DNA from: a virus
Direction: 5' to 3' (one strand)
IMG/VR virus record: IMGVR_UViG_3300033153_005330
Location: 1-37,243 of that record
Length of the DNA: 37,243 nucleotides
Numbering within the stretch: position 1 is the stretch's first letter; every line of letters begins with the position of its first letter. Both the position numbers and the translations under genes were made by a program. Positions 22,501-29,109 of this stretch are shown here, in pieces. The notes under the pieces were generated by a model. The model ran no database searches and was not told the origin of the DNA. It was given only the letters and a program-made list of their open reading frames with translations.

Positions 22501-23041
22501 CAATGCCAATCTTGAAAGACACTGATTGCAACATGTCTCGATGTTTCTGATCGTCCGCAAACTCAGCGTCGATATCAGCCCAAGACATTGCAAACGGGCC
22601 GTATCCAACCCCGTCAGAATACAACGGGTCATGATCGTCGCTGCTCCAAGCGTGCGACCATCCGCCGAGAGTGTACTTATTGCCAGGGGTAGTCGCTGCC
22701 TGTTGGTAAATGCCGCCGCGACTGGTAGCATTCGTATTGAAGAATGCAATACCGCGCGCGTCTCCGCACCAGCGCTCTGGGTATATCTTATTATCGACAC
22801 TTCCCTCTGTTAACTTGACTTCTGGGACAATCCATCCAGCCTCATTCGCAAGATCCCACGGCGGCCTAAATTCCTCGGCGTGCTCAAACCATATCTCCCA
22901 ATGCTCTGGGCGAGTAAGTTGGTGGCGTAGGTTAGTTGTATAGAATTCTTGATTTGGATCGCTGGTCGTCCAGCACCAAGTACGATGTGGATCATCTTCA
23001 GCAACATAGACTAGATCAGGGTTCAACAACAAGTTCGTCAT
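19574..23041 (-). CDS. Giant lysin: two GH-like domains plus amidase
   Basis: A 1155-residue protein. Residues 1-270 are beta-rich and carbohydrate-binding-like. Residues about 290-560 resemble a clan-A glycoside hydrolase barrel with W-E-L-W-N-E-Q (E373) and F-T-E-Y-S (E477) as acid/base and nucleophile candidates. Residues about 680-830 are an Amidase_2/PGRP domain with F-H-H-T-Y-G (H699/H700), G-H-M-D-W (H803) and T-E-C-P-G (C811) as zinc ligands. Residues about 850-1155 are a second barrel with E-G-M-N-E-P-N (E932) and S-T-E-G-G (E1068). No signal peptide is seen, so release would need a holin, or it could be virion-bound. It starts inside recA with GAGGAG, and the holin candidate follows by nine bases. 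Confidence 0.8.
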   Translation of the reverse strand: MTNLLLNPDLVYVAEDDPHRTWCWTTSDPNQEFYTTNLRHQLTRPEHWEIWFEHAEEFRPPWDLANEAGWIVPEVKLTEGSVDNKIYPERWCGDARGIAFFNTNATSRGGIYQQAATTPGNKYTLGGWSHAWSSDDHDPLYSDGVGYGPFAMSWADIDAEFADDQKHRDMLQSVSFKIGIDPTGGVSPFSPNVVWSEPYAVYNEYSELPGVTVTAESDKITVFSWCDNRWRNHHNDRYMTKFSLEEIGEASPPGPPEDVDYDYPVIKTGSKWHPHGVGEAGSYDILMRMSEEGSPLPYCKIVAPYAKDMLAVRNLKALSPTTKFIVRLMHGTDPNINIEGPDFNSSASAYMESLKPIIDEYKDVVEYWELWNEQDPPSHIPMAEFAVECMYIANSWGIKLALMSYSTGVPEIEDWREIWEQTEFFQLAEYSGHILSLHAYCRSMYPAEWESHLLRPIQLYDEILIPNNCVLPFIFTEYSVTEIGNSGIWGHPEYPTVESLTTEFAKADDAMSELYYCLGLSGFSMGEGWSRYDMRSMWSELCDMMLAVHGRENALPPETEPLPPECELPVAPYDKRYNVVEADISLERRFEIYAICAETQQTVGPAATDAVSWATELLDAGMEVVMAVWDRAYKDHPAWIAWAADIDPRIEVEFMGAPPPDVIWDRDVTSELPYRTDIPEFPGGWIQRSVSEIDALTFHHTYGTVDPADMDWYIYEKDGVGRPSQPYTLWIMEDGEIVKANELEWACYHDHTDYPNYHLSVGVVGRLDLTAPTLAQLQSMVEVANWAVDHSEMQISDNDITGHMDWTVTECPGWASSVSGNWKNTFVNMWRPSASYVTGVHAAPILSAPVNGMDNEVARLRSLRETPHWYKLLYNGNHGVLTWVRVLKDSGIEPVVRLYEPGSHLPGRNPRVVLHAAEVVAAGGEYIEGMNEPNIEMANADWHNSSQVNTLAQSWWDDAMHIIRVGGRAAFPAMAPTDRGAVNQTVSGVMWFNKILDWTVDHYYEEFKSYAEQGKIWLAVHVSPFNKPFDFNPEQNGYVDDFCIMYYEHMQERFYEELGVVPITISTEGGVYSPSHMRDLTFPVINGFVVGDDGWHLYDADSWGDYVWYLDDFLRERNTLDGMCSWTFSDQGVADQRWIGSGWYNQDGAPMSPAL

Positions 23042-24089
23042 CGCTCTCCTCTGGCGGGTTTAGTAGCCGCCTCTGCTTATCAATCAAACGATCAAGTAAA
23101 TCTCGGTCTTCTCTCAATGCACTCACGGCCTTGTTCTCACCCTGCGCCAGCGTCTTTTCTTCTCCAGTATCCACATCTCCATAATAATAGTATGAGCCGC
23201 GTTTGTACGCAACGTCTCCGTAGTTAAACAATTCCCTTGCTACATCAATACCAAATCCATCAGTGATCTTAAACGTAGCAGATCCCCATGAGATGCCCAC
23301 ATTCTTCTGAAGAGTGACCCTAGTCTCGATTCCTATTGGGGGCTCTGGCGGCTTTTTCTTAGAAGGAAAAACTTTCCCAATATAGTCGATCCTGCCGAGG
23401 ACTGAGCTGTAGAACTTAATTGCATTACCACCAACCATAACAGTCTTCGGGGCGCCGAACCCTTTTGCGCCAAAGTTTGCGGATCTATGGGACGTGAAGA
23501 TCAAAGAGACATTGTTGCGCTTAACTGGGCTGATAACCTTTTCGAGAATCTCTTTGATTAGCCTTGCCCTGAGACCTGGGTTAGATTCGCCGACCTCGCT
23601 CTCCGCGATCCTTTTCGGAGTGAGGGCTGCCATACTGTCGCAGACGATCATAGAGTAATCGCCAGTTTTAGCAAGGTTAATAATCGCCTGCCCTACCTGC
23701 TCGCCATACACTTCGTTATAATAATTCAGATCTATTACTGTGAGCTGATCTATATCAACCCCGATCCGCGCAAAGTATTCTGGGTCAAAGCGCAACTCTG
23801 TATTAGCAAAGGCGACTAAGCCGTGCTTTTGCGCTTGCGCCATGCACGATGCGACCAGCGTACTCTTACCGCCACCCTCCTTGCCCCAGAATGAGCTAAT
23901 GAGCCCCTTTGGTATCCCGCACAGCTTGCCTCTTTCGCCTAGAAGTAAGTCCAGGCCGATGCTGCCAGTAGAGATGTATCCGCCAGTGTGTTTGTATTCT
24001 TCCCCAGGCAGCTTGATATAGCCCTTATACCTTGCGTTAAGCTTAGTGATTTCTTCTCTCGCTTTAGCCCTAGCAGTTTTGTCTGACAT
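23016..24089 (-). CDS. RecA/UvsX-type recombinase
   Basis: A 357-residue RecA-family ATPase. The Walker A loop G-K-E-G-G-G-K-S-T at 69-77 is divergent from the bacterial G-P-E-S-S-G-K-T. Walker B-like Y-S-M-I-V-C-D-S-M-A-A-L, the L2-flanking segment and G-G-N-A-I-K-F-Y-S-S-V follow in the RecA order. The catalytic Glu region reads A-N-T-E-L-R-F-D, like RecA's D-A-E-H-A-L-D. It coats single-stranded DNA and pairs it with a homologue. The C-terminus is acidic (E-E-S-D-D-E-L). It is coupled to the nuclease upstream (TAATG) and overlaps the lysin by 26 bases. Confidence 0.88.
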   Translation of the reverse strand: MSDKTARAKAREEITKLNARYKGYIKLPGEEYKHTGGYISTGSIGLDLLLGERGKLCGIPKGLISSFWGKEGGGKSTLVASCMAQAQKHGLVAFANTELRFDPEYFARIGVDIDQLTVIDLNYYNEVYGEQVGQAIINLAKTGDYSMIVCDSMAALTPKRIAESEVGESNPGLRARLIKEILEKVISPVKRNNVSLIFTSHRSANFGAKGFGAPKTVMVGGNAIKFYSSVLGRIDYIGKVFPSKKKPPEPPIGIETRVTLQKNVGISWGSATFKITDGFGIDVARELFNYGDVAYKRGSYYYYGDVDTGEEKTLAQGENKAVSALREDRDLLDRLIDKQRRLLNPPEESDDELVVEP

Positions 24090-24595
24090 TATACTTCCCT
24101 CCAGAACGGATGATACCCAGGGATATCCCAGACGCCATTACCAAGCCATGTTAATTCATACATATCTAGGCCATGGCATTCGTACGGGATAGATTTTCTT
24201 CCAAGAGATGTTTCTAGGTCATAGAAAACCTGCAATGGCATTAGCCAAGTCTTGCGCGGGCGTTTCTTACTGCGTATTGTATCTCCAACGCATATCCACA
24301 ACCACTTCTCGTGACCGTTGTCATCTACAGCCCAAGCCCTCTGGTCTTCTTTGAATTCAGAGAATGCAAAGCTAGAATTGCCAGCTTTGACCTCAACGTC
24401 AACATAGCGACCAACGACTCCATCTGGCGGAATGTACACATTCGGAAAATCGAAGACGCCAGCCTTGCTCTGAGGGAACATAAGCTTACCGCAATGCATA
24501 CAACGCAGCGCGTCCCTGGACTTCACAGCATTGAATCCAAGCAGGCGCATTGACACGCCTGCCTCTTTATCAGCCTGCCCTCTTTCGCGCGCCAC
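24089..24595 (-). CDS. PD-(D/E)XK nuclease, resolvase-like
   Basis: A 168-residue protein with a CxxC pair at 32-35 and the nuclease core D49 ... D66-V-E68-V-K70-A-G, followed by a Ser/Phe-rich segment and K-E-D-Q-R-A-W. That order is seen in RecU/Hjc-like and VRR-type nucleases that cut Holliday junctions or branched DNA. Next to RecA, resolving recombination intermediates is the likely job. GTG 24595 overlaps the previous stop (TAGTG); a later ATG at 24550 is possible. It is coupled to recA by TAATG. Confidence 0.72.
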   Translation of the reverse strand: MARERGQADKEAGVSMRLLGFNAVKSRDALRCMHCGKLMFPQSKAGVFDFPNVYIPPDGVVGRYVDVEVKAGNSSFAFSEFKEDQRAWAVDDNGHEKWLWICVGDTIRSKKRPRKTWLMPLQVFYDLETSLGRKSIPYECHGLDMYELTWLGNGVWDIPGYHPFWREV

Positions 24596-24837
24596 TACGG
24601 GACGAACCCCGCAGGTCTAACTTCAATCTTATGGACAGCATTAAACAACTTCATATCCCTGAGATCAATAAATCTCACTGACCCACCATTAAATCCCTGT
24701 ATACCAAACCCTGGGCCGCCGCCGACAACTCCAGCCCAGAGAATCTGCAATATCTCATTATCTCCTGGATGCATAATAAGATCGCCAACCTTGAAATCAT
24801 GCGGCTCTATAAGAGCACTTTCTTCAGTTTGCAGAAT
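24595..24837 (-). CDS. Small ORF with non-standard start
   Basis: Between the phosphoesterase and the nuclease one frame is open for about 80 codons and reads like protein: H-D-F-K-V-G-D-L-I-M-H-P-G-D, L-Q-I-L-W-A-G-V-V-G-G-G-P-G-F-G, and F-I-D-L-R-D-M-K-L. It ends in a TAGTG overlap with the nuclease gene. The first standard ATG (24774) would cut off the K-V-G-D-L-I strand. AAGGA lies 6-9 bases upstream of ATT 24837 and CTG 24834, so a rare start codon is possible. The fold suggests a small beta-barrel. Function unknown. Confidence 0.5.
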   Translation of the reverse strand: MLQTEESALIEPHDFKVGDLIMHPGDNEILQILWAGVVGGGPGFGIQGFNGGSVRFIDLRDMKLFNAVHKIEVRPAGFVP

Positions 24838-26051
24838 ACACCATCCTTATTGATTAATAGAATGCTCTGTGAAGGTCTTCCAGTCTTACGTAGATCCTTA
24901 GCTATGAATGGGCTTGTCTCTACAGGCGCACCGTTCGTGACAATCTCAATATCAACATCCTCAAGCATATTATCTGTGTGGAAATGCGCCACGATAATGT
25001 AATCAACAAAGCGGATATCACTCGCTGGCATATCTGGATTATCTCGCGCGAGCGCCTTGTCCTCTACGAGCAAAGACGACTGGATGTAATGCCCAGCCTT
25101 CGTAAGCCCATACGCAGGCAGTCCCTGATACGAGCGGATACCATCGCCGTGCATAAAGTAGAACCCGTATCCTTGTATCTTATCGTACCAATGCCACGAC
25201 TCTGAGATAGAAAAGCGGATGTTACTTACCCCTCGGAGGAGAGCCATCATATAATTATAGCCAGCGTAATCCATTGTCTCAGTGGGTATCACGTCAGTCT
25301 TAGTCTTTGATAGCCTTGAGTGATTACCAGGCACGGCGATAATAGTGAACTTACAATCTGAGTACTTATCTACCAAGTCTCCGATATATGAAGCCAGAAT
25401 AGAGAACAGTTGCAGCATCTGAGTTACAATCCCAGACGAAATAACTCGCGCTTGCGTATCACGGATCTCGCTACCCTCAACCATATCTCCAAGCATAGCA
25501 AGGTATATATCAATATTGCCATACCTAGAAATCGCAGCCTCAATTGATAAGTCGATCTCGTGGATGTATTCTGCGAGACGCGTCTCTGCAATACGAGTGG
25601 AGTATTCCTGATACTCGCCCATCATCTGCTTTGTGGTGTGCTGCCCCCAGTGCCAATCCCCGAACAGGGCCAGCAGAGAAACGCAACTCTGCGAATCTTG
25701 AAACTCCGTGATAATATGCGGCTCTGGCATTGAAGTAACAGCGTCTTTAATCGCGTCGGTAATCCAATTTCTATTCGCCAGCATGCGTTGTTGCTTATTT
25801 AGCAAGGCTTTCGTTACTCGCCTATGCTCCTTCTCGTCGTAGTTATCCATAAACGAATTGAATGTATCGTCATTAACGGCTCCCTCTAAGAGATCCGCAA
25901 ACTCCATTACTCCAAACTCCCTCTTGAGGCCATCCCTCAGAGTCCTTCTGGGCATCTCCATTGCCCGAGACAAACTACCCCATCCTTCACAAGTATGCGC
26001 TACCTTCTTTGCCTTCGTATAAACGTTGTCCCAACTATATTTGTTAGTCAT
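24807..26051 (-). CDS. Metallophosphoesterase with N-terminal HTH
   Basis: A 414-residue protein. Residues 22-48 resemble a helix-turn-helix (W-G-S-L-S-R-A-M-E-M-P-R-R-T-L-R). The calcineurin-like core follows with all main motifs: G-D-W-H-W-G at 131-136, L-G-D-M-V-E-G at 187-193, P-G-N-H-S-R at 241-246, then F-M-H-G-D-G and V-A-H-F-H. The family includes Mre11/SbcD nucleases. Beside RecA and a resolvase-like nuclease a DNA-end processing role is plausible, though other substrates are possible. I chose ATG 26051 because GGAG precedes it; 26159 would overlap the HNH gene by 116 bases. Confidence 0.82.
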   Translation of the reverse strand: MTNKYSWDNVYTKAKKVAHTCEGWGSLSRAMEMPRRTLRDGLKREFGVMEFADLLEGAVNDDTFNSFMDNYDEKEHRRVTKALLNKQQRMLANRNWITDAIKDAVTSMPEPHIITEFQDSQSCVSLLALFGDWHWGQHTTKQMMGEYQEYSTRIAETRLAEYIHEIDLSIEAAISRYGNIDIYLAMLGDMVEGSEIRDTQARVISSGIVTQMLQLFSILASYIGDLVDKYSDCKFTIIAVPGNHSRLSKTKTDVIPTETMDYAGYNYMMALLRGVSNIRFSISESWHWYDKIQGYGFYFMHGDGIRSYQGLPAYGLTKAGHYIQSSLLVEDKALARDNPDMPASDIRFVDYIIVAHFHTDNMLEDVDIEIVTNGAPVETSPFIAKDLRKTGRPSQSILLINKDGVFCKLKKVLL

Positions 26052-26391
26052 AAAGCTCCAATGGCCGTTCTGGAAATTCGCTGGTGTAATACCAGTAGAA
26101 TTCAGTGTGTGTGTAATCGTATCCGTATCTGGAGTGCATTCCCCTGAACAGATACCCAATCCACCCTGCGATCCCCTGAACGATATCGTGGTGCTTACGG
26201 CACAGCAATACCATATTCATTGGGCTGATACATTGCTCTAAACCGCCAGTGGCAAAATGAGACTTCGATAGAATCTCATGCACATCGCGCCCTACGGCGC
26301 CGCAGACGAAGCATCTCCCATGCTCTCGCTCTATGATAATAGGATCGTACTTTGTTTTCAGCTCTCTAACAATATTTCCTCTGTTTCCCAT
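26044..26391 (-). CDS. HNH endonuclease, leaderless
   Basis: A 115-residue HNH protein: C-F-V-C-G near 27-31, V-H-E-I-L-S-K-S-H at about 37-45, then P-M-N-M-V-L-L-C-R-K-H-H-D. It could be a homing-type nuclease or assist packaging, as HNH proteins beside terminases do in several phages; it lies divergently next to the terminase genes. The -10 of its promoter ends six bases before the ATG, so the mRNA should start at the ATG with no ribosome binding site. First gene of the minus operon, overlapping the next by eight bases. Confidence 0.85.
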   Translation of the reverse strand: MGNRGNIVRELKTKYDPIIIEREHGRCFVCGAVGRDVHEILSKSHFATGGLEQCISPMNMVLLCRKHHDIVQGIAGWIGYLFRGMHSRYGYDYTHTEFYWYYTSEFPERPLELYD

Positions 26392-26397
26392 ATGACT

Positions 26398-26425
26398 ATT
26401 ATAACATATTCTGCATTTAATTCAA
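26398..26425 (-). promoter_or_regulatory. Promoter of the minus operon
   Basis: On the minus strand TTGAAT (26425-26420), 16 bases, TATAAT (26403-26398) with TGT before it (extended -10). Six bases separate the -10 from the ATG at 26391, so the predicted +1 is the A of the start codon. It drives the eight-gene recombination/lysis operon. Confidence 0.75.
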
Positions 26426-26434
26426 CCACTTCGT

Positions 26435-26476
26435 CCAAGGTTCGCATACCTTGAAATTAATGAGACAATGGTCTCA
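26435..26476 (+). promoter_or_regulatory. Operator palindrome and weak class B promoter
   Basis: TGAGAC-AATG-GTCTCA (26461-26476) is a perfect inverted repeat ending on the A of the small-terminase ATG. ATTAATGAGAC at 26456-26466 is the exact reverse complement of the 11-base class A box at 244 and 2694. CCAAGGTT at 26435-26442, 21 bases, GACAAT at 26464-26469 is a weak class B match that would place +1 exactly at ATG 26476. AAGGT-N6-ACCTT at 26437-26452 is a second small inverted repeat. Confidence 0.55.
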
Positions 26477-27078
26477 TGAAACCCATGGCTCGCCGAGCAT
26501 TCACAGAGAAGCAGCAAATCATAATGGACTGTATTCTAGCAAGGCTTGGCGTAGTTACGCCACACGACTACCCTGCTATCAGTGCTGCCTCTGGGGCTAG
26601 TATCACTTACATAATTTCCATTCTAAACGCCACGTCTAACACCGGCAAGCGCGTCAACGAAGAGATTAACCGCAGGCTAAAGTATCTTCCTATCGCTGAT
26701 AAGGAACGCCGTATAGGGTACGCACATACCATGCTTCAGGATCAGCTCGACAGACGCATCCGCAATGACGAGCCGCTTACTGACATGGACCCGTTAGACA
26801 TCCTGGATTACATTCGCAAAGAAGAGGGCTCTCAAGCGCATGGGACAATTGATCAGCGCACGCAAACGATAAACGTATTCGATTTTGGCAAGTATGATGA
26901 TGACAAGCTAAACTCGCTCATTGCTAAATTACAAGGCGCCATCGACAGCGGAGAAGACGTTACAGAGATTGCTATTGAAGAGGTTGTAGATGCAGAAACA
27001 GTCACAGTTATCTCAAGAAGCCCTGACACAGCAGATGCTGATGGACGCATTGAAGGAGAGGGCTCGCAGGATATCTGA
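26476..27078 (+). CDS. Putative terminase small subunit
   Basis: A 200-residue protein directly upstream of, and overlapping, the large terminase. The first 65 residues look like a DNA-binding helical domain (F-T-E-K-Q-Q-I-I-M-D-C ... A-A-S-G-A-S-I-T-Y-I), as in small subunits that recognise the packaging site. The middle is charged and helical, the end acidic. The call rests on position and on the helix-turn-helix-like start. There is no ribosome binding site; the ATG may be the 5' end of the mRNA. Another Met lies at 26485. Confidence 0.65.
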   Translation: MKPMARRAFTEKQQIIMDCILARLGVVTPHDYPAISAASGASITYIISILNATSNTGKRVNEEINRRLKYLPIADKERRIGYAHTMLQDQLDRRIRNDEPLTDMDPLDILDYIRKEEGSQAHGTIDQRTQTINVFDFGKYDDDKLNSLIAKLQGAIDSGEDVTEIAIEEVVDAETVTVISRSPDTADADGRIEGEGSQDI

Positions 27079-28663
27079 AAAAGCACTCAAGGCTCCAGAG
27101 ACTGACGACGAACTCTACGAATGGATTAGAGATGTACTTGGTTACAAGATAGCCAGGACTACTACAGACCCAGAACACCAAGCTCCATTCCAGTTCATTG
27201 CGGACGCATACTTTGAGAGATACCCAACCATGCTGGCGCAAGGCCCGCGCGGTGGCGGCAAGACGCTTGGGTTCGCTATCCTTGAATATGCTCTAATGGT
27301 CTTCAAGCCCAATATCTACATCGTCGCTGTTGCTGGATCTCAAGAGCAGGCTATTTCTGGTTACGCATACTTGAGCGGCAACTCTGCTGTGGATGGCGTT
27401 ACAGGGCTTGTCTACAACAAGCATCTCACGCACTTGCTAGACAGAGAGCCGAGGGTCACTAAGACCGTGCTCTCAAATGGGTCTAGGATAGAGATCCGTA
27501 CTGGCGGTTCTGAGAAAGCAGTTTCTGGTCCGCACCCACAAGTCCTAATTGTGGACGAGCTCGATCACATTGATCCAGGCCCATTGAATACTGCTCTGCA
27601 GATGCCTCAGAGCAACAAGCAATACAAATCAGTTGCGTTGCTTGCGTCGTCACAATACCACACAACTGGCACATTGCAGGATATGCTCGACTCGTCTGAG
27701 GACAGAGGGATCAAGACATATCGCTATGATCTATTCGATGTAATGGAGTCGTGCGGAAAACAGTACCCAGACCAATGCGAGGACTGCCCGTTCTATATGT
27801 GGAAGAACCCATATACAGGGGCAGAGGAAGAGCTATGCAATGGGAGAATAGCTCAGTCTGACGGGCATTACACATTCAGAGATGCCGTTTCCAAGTTTGC
27901 AAACATCAACGCCGAATCATTCGCGCTGCAATCTCTGCTTATGACAGGAGCTTCTCAGGGATTAGTATACTCACAATACTCTAAGCGTAACAAGAAAGCA
28001 TTTAAGGATACTGAGCACGACATCTCTGCGTGGCGCGCATTCGCTGGTATAGATATGCGCGGGCGCGGTAGAATCGTAGTAATACTTGAGTCACCGCAGA
28101 CGCTCCCTAACGGAAAGCACAAAAGGTGGGTTGTCAGAGAATGGGCAGACGAGAGTAACACGCCTAGCAAGCTCATTTACGCATGCGCTAGGATAAAGTC
28201 AGAGATCCTGGACGAATACGGCTTAGTGATAAGCACATTCTGGGCAGAGAGACCTGCTGGAGACCTTATCAGAGGCTTTCCGAAAAGCCTTAGTGCGCAG
28301 ACAGTGCCAAAGGAAGTAGGCGGAGTGATATACGGAGTAGCCATCGTAAGAGATTATTTGCTGGACAACTCTGGAGAAATCAGCTTACTTATTGACACCG
28401 ACCGTTGCCCACAACTTGACGACGCAATGCAAAACTACAAACACAAGAGTCTGAGAAATGGTGGATTTGACAGGAACGCATTTGAGACAAGCAACTCTGA
28501 CTTCTGCGACGCTCTTAGATACGCCATAGTCGGTGGAGTTAAAGCCGTCACGCACTTGCCAGAGCAAGAAGTCATGAGAACTGAAGAGCGCATGGAATCA
28601 ATGAGCAGGTCAATAGCTAACATGCCTAGAGAGATAAGTGGCGGGAGATGGAGTCCGTACTAG
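26990..28663 (+). CDS. Terminase large subunit
   Basis: A 557-residue packaging motor. The ATPase has Walker A G-P-R-G-G-G-K-T at 85-92 and Walker B V-L-I-V-D-E at 185-190. A Cys-rich insertion (C-G-K ... C-E-D-C-P-F ... C) lies around 252-285. The nuclease part has F-A-G-I-D-M-R-G near 348-355 and S-D-F-C-D-A-L-R-Y-A near the end. It cuts the phage concatemer and pumps DNA into the prohead. The ATG at 26990 overlaps the small subunit by 89 bases; ATG 27035 would halve that overlap and loses nothing conserved. Confidence 0.9.
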   Translation: MQKQSQLSQEALTQQMLMDALKERARRISEKALKAPETDDELYEWIRDVLGYKIARTTTDPEHQAPFQFIADAYFERYPTMLAQGPRGGGKTLGFAILEYALMVFKPNIYIVAVAGSQEQAISGYAYLSGNSAVDGVTGLVYNKHLTHLLDREPRVTKTVLSNGSRIEIRTGGSEKAVSGPHPQVLIVDELDHIDPGPLNTALQMPQSNKQYKSVALLASSQYHTTGTLQDMLDSSEDRGIKTYRYDLFDVMESCGKQYPDQCEDCPFYMWKNPYTGAEEELCNGRIAQSDGHYTFRDAVSKFANINAESFALQSLLMTGASQGLVYSQYSKRNKKAFKDTEHDISAWRAFAGIDMRGRGRIVVILESPQTLPNGKHKRWVVREWADESNTPSKLIYACARIKSEILDEYGLVISTFWAERPAGDLIRGFPKSLSAQTVPKEVGGVIYGVAIVRDYLLDNSGEISLLIDTDRCPQLDDAMQNYKHKSLRNGGFDRNAFETSNSDFCDALRYAIVGGVKAVTHLPEQEVMRTEERMESMSRSIANMPREISGGRWSPY

Positions 28664-28665
28664 CG

Positions 28666-28700
28666 TTAAGGTTTACCTTGGTTCGGTAACGTAATAGAAT
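28666..28700 (+). promoter_or_regulatory. Class B promoter, copy 3
   Basis: TTAAGGTT at 28666-28673, 21 bases, TAGAAT at 28695-28700. The predicted start is near 28707. AAGGT-TT-ACCTT overlaps the box. It stands three bases after the terminase stop and drives the holin-like, portal and HAD genes. Confidence 0.7.
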
Positions 28701-28737
28701 ATTGTTGTGACTAGAAATATACTTGCAGGAGAAACTT

Positions 28738-29106
28738 ATGGAAATTGTTATTCTTACGTGGCTTAGTCAGGCTGCTATTTACCTGTGGTCTTTGTGGTAC
28801 GTGCAATTCATTTCTTACCACGTACTATTCAATGTTTCCGTAGCATTGCTAACTGCGATCGTGAATGCTGAATTCAAGCTAGCAAAGGTTGGGGAATTTC
28901 TCTATCGCAAGCTCCTGCCATACATCGGCCTGCTTGCAGTCGCCGAGGCGTTTGGTGGAGCAATCGGACTAGCTGCGCTAACGCCTGCGGTTATGGTGCT
29001 TATTGAAACCAGGCTGGCCGCTGATCTAATGGAGAACCTAAAGATTCTTGGAGTGCCAATCCCGGACGCTATTATCAAAAAGCTAGGCATTGGCGCCGAA
29101 GAGTAA
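28738..29106 (+). CDS. Holin-like membrane protein
   Basis: A 122-residue protein with an N-terminal hydrophobic helix, a second segment (V-L-F-N-V-S-V-A-L-L-T-A-I-V), a polar K-V-G-E-F-L-Y-R-K-L linker, further hydrophobic helices, and an amphipathic end with L-M-E-N-L-K-I-L-G-V-P-I-P. The plan resembles phage holins of the toxin-secretion/Hol44 kind. GGAG precedes ATG 28738; the frame is open from 28723. It ends four bases before the portal gene. A holin between terminase and portal is unusual in order but seen in phages. Confidence 0.6.
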   Translation: MEIVILTWLSQAAIYLWSLWYVQFISYHVLFNVSVALLTAIVNAEFKLAKVGEFLYRKLLPYIGLLAVAEAFGGAIGLAALTPAVMVLIETRLAADLMENLKILGVPIPDAIIKKLGIGAEE

Positions 29107-29109
29107 TCA

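Noticed and set aside
24807-24840. Programmed -1 frameshift joining the phosphoesterase to the small ORF downstream
   Set aside because: The bases near the stop do not form a proper slippery heptamer; a rare start codon with AAGGA explains the small ORF better.
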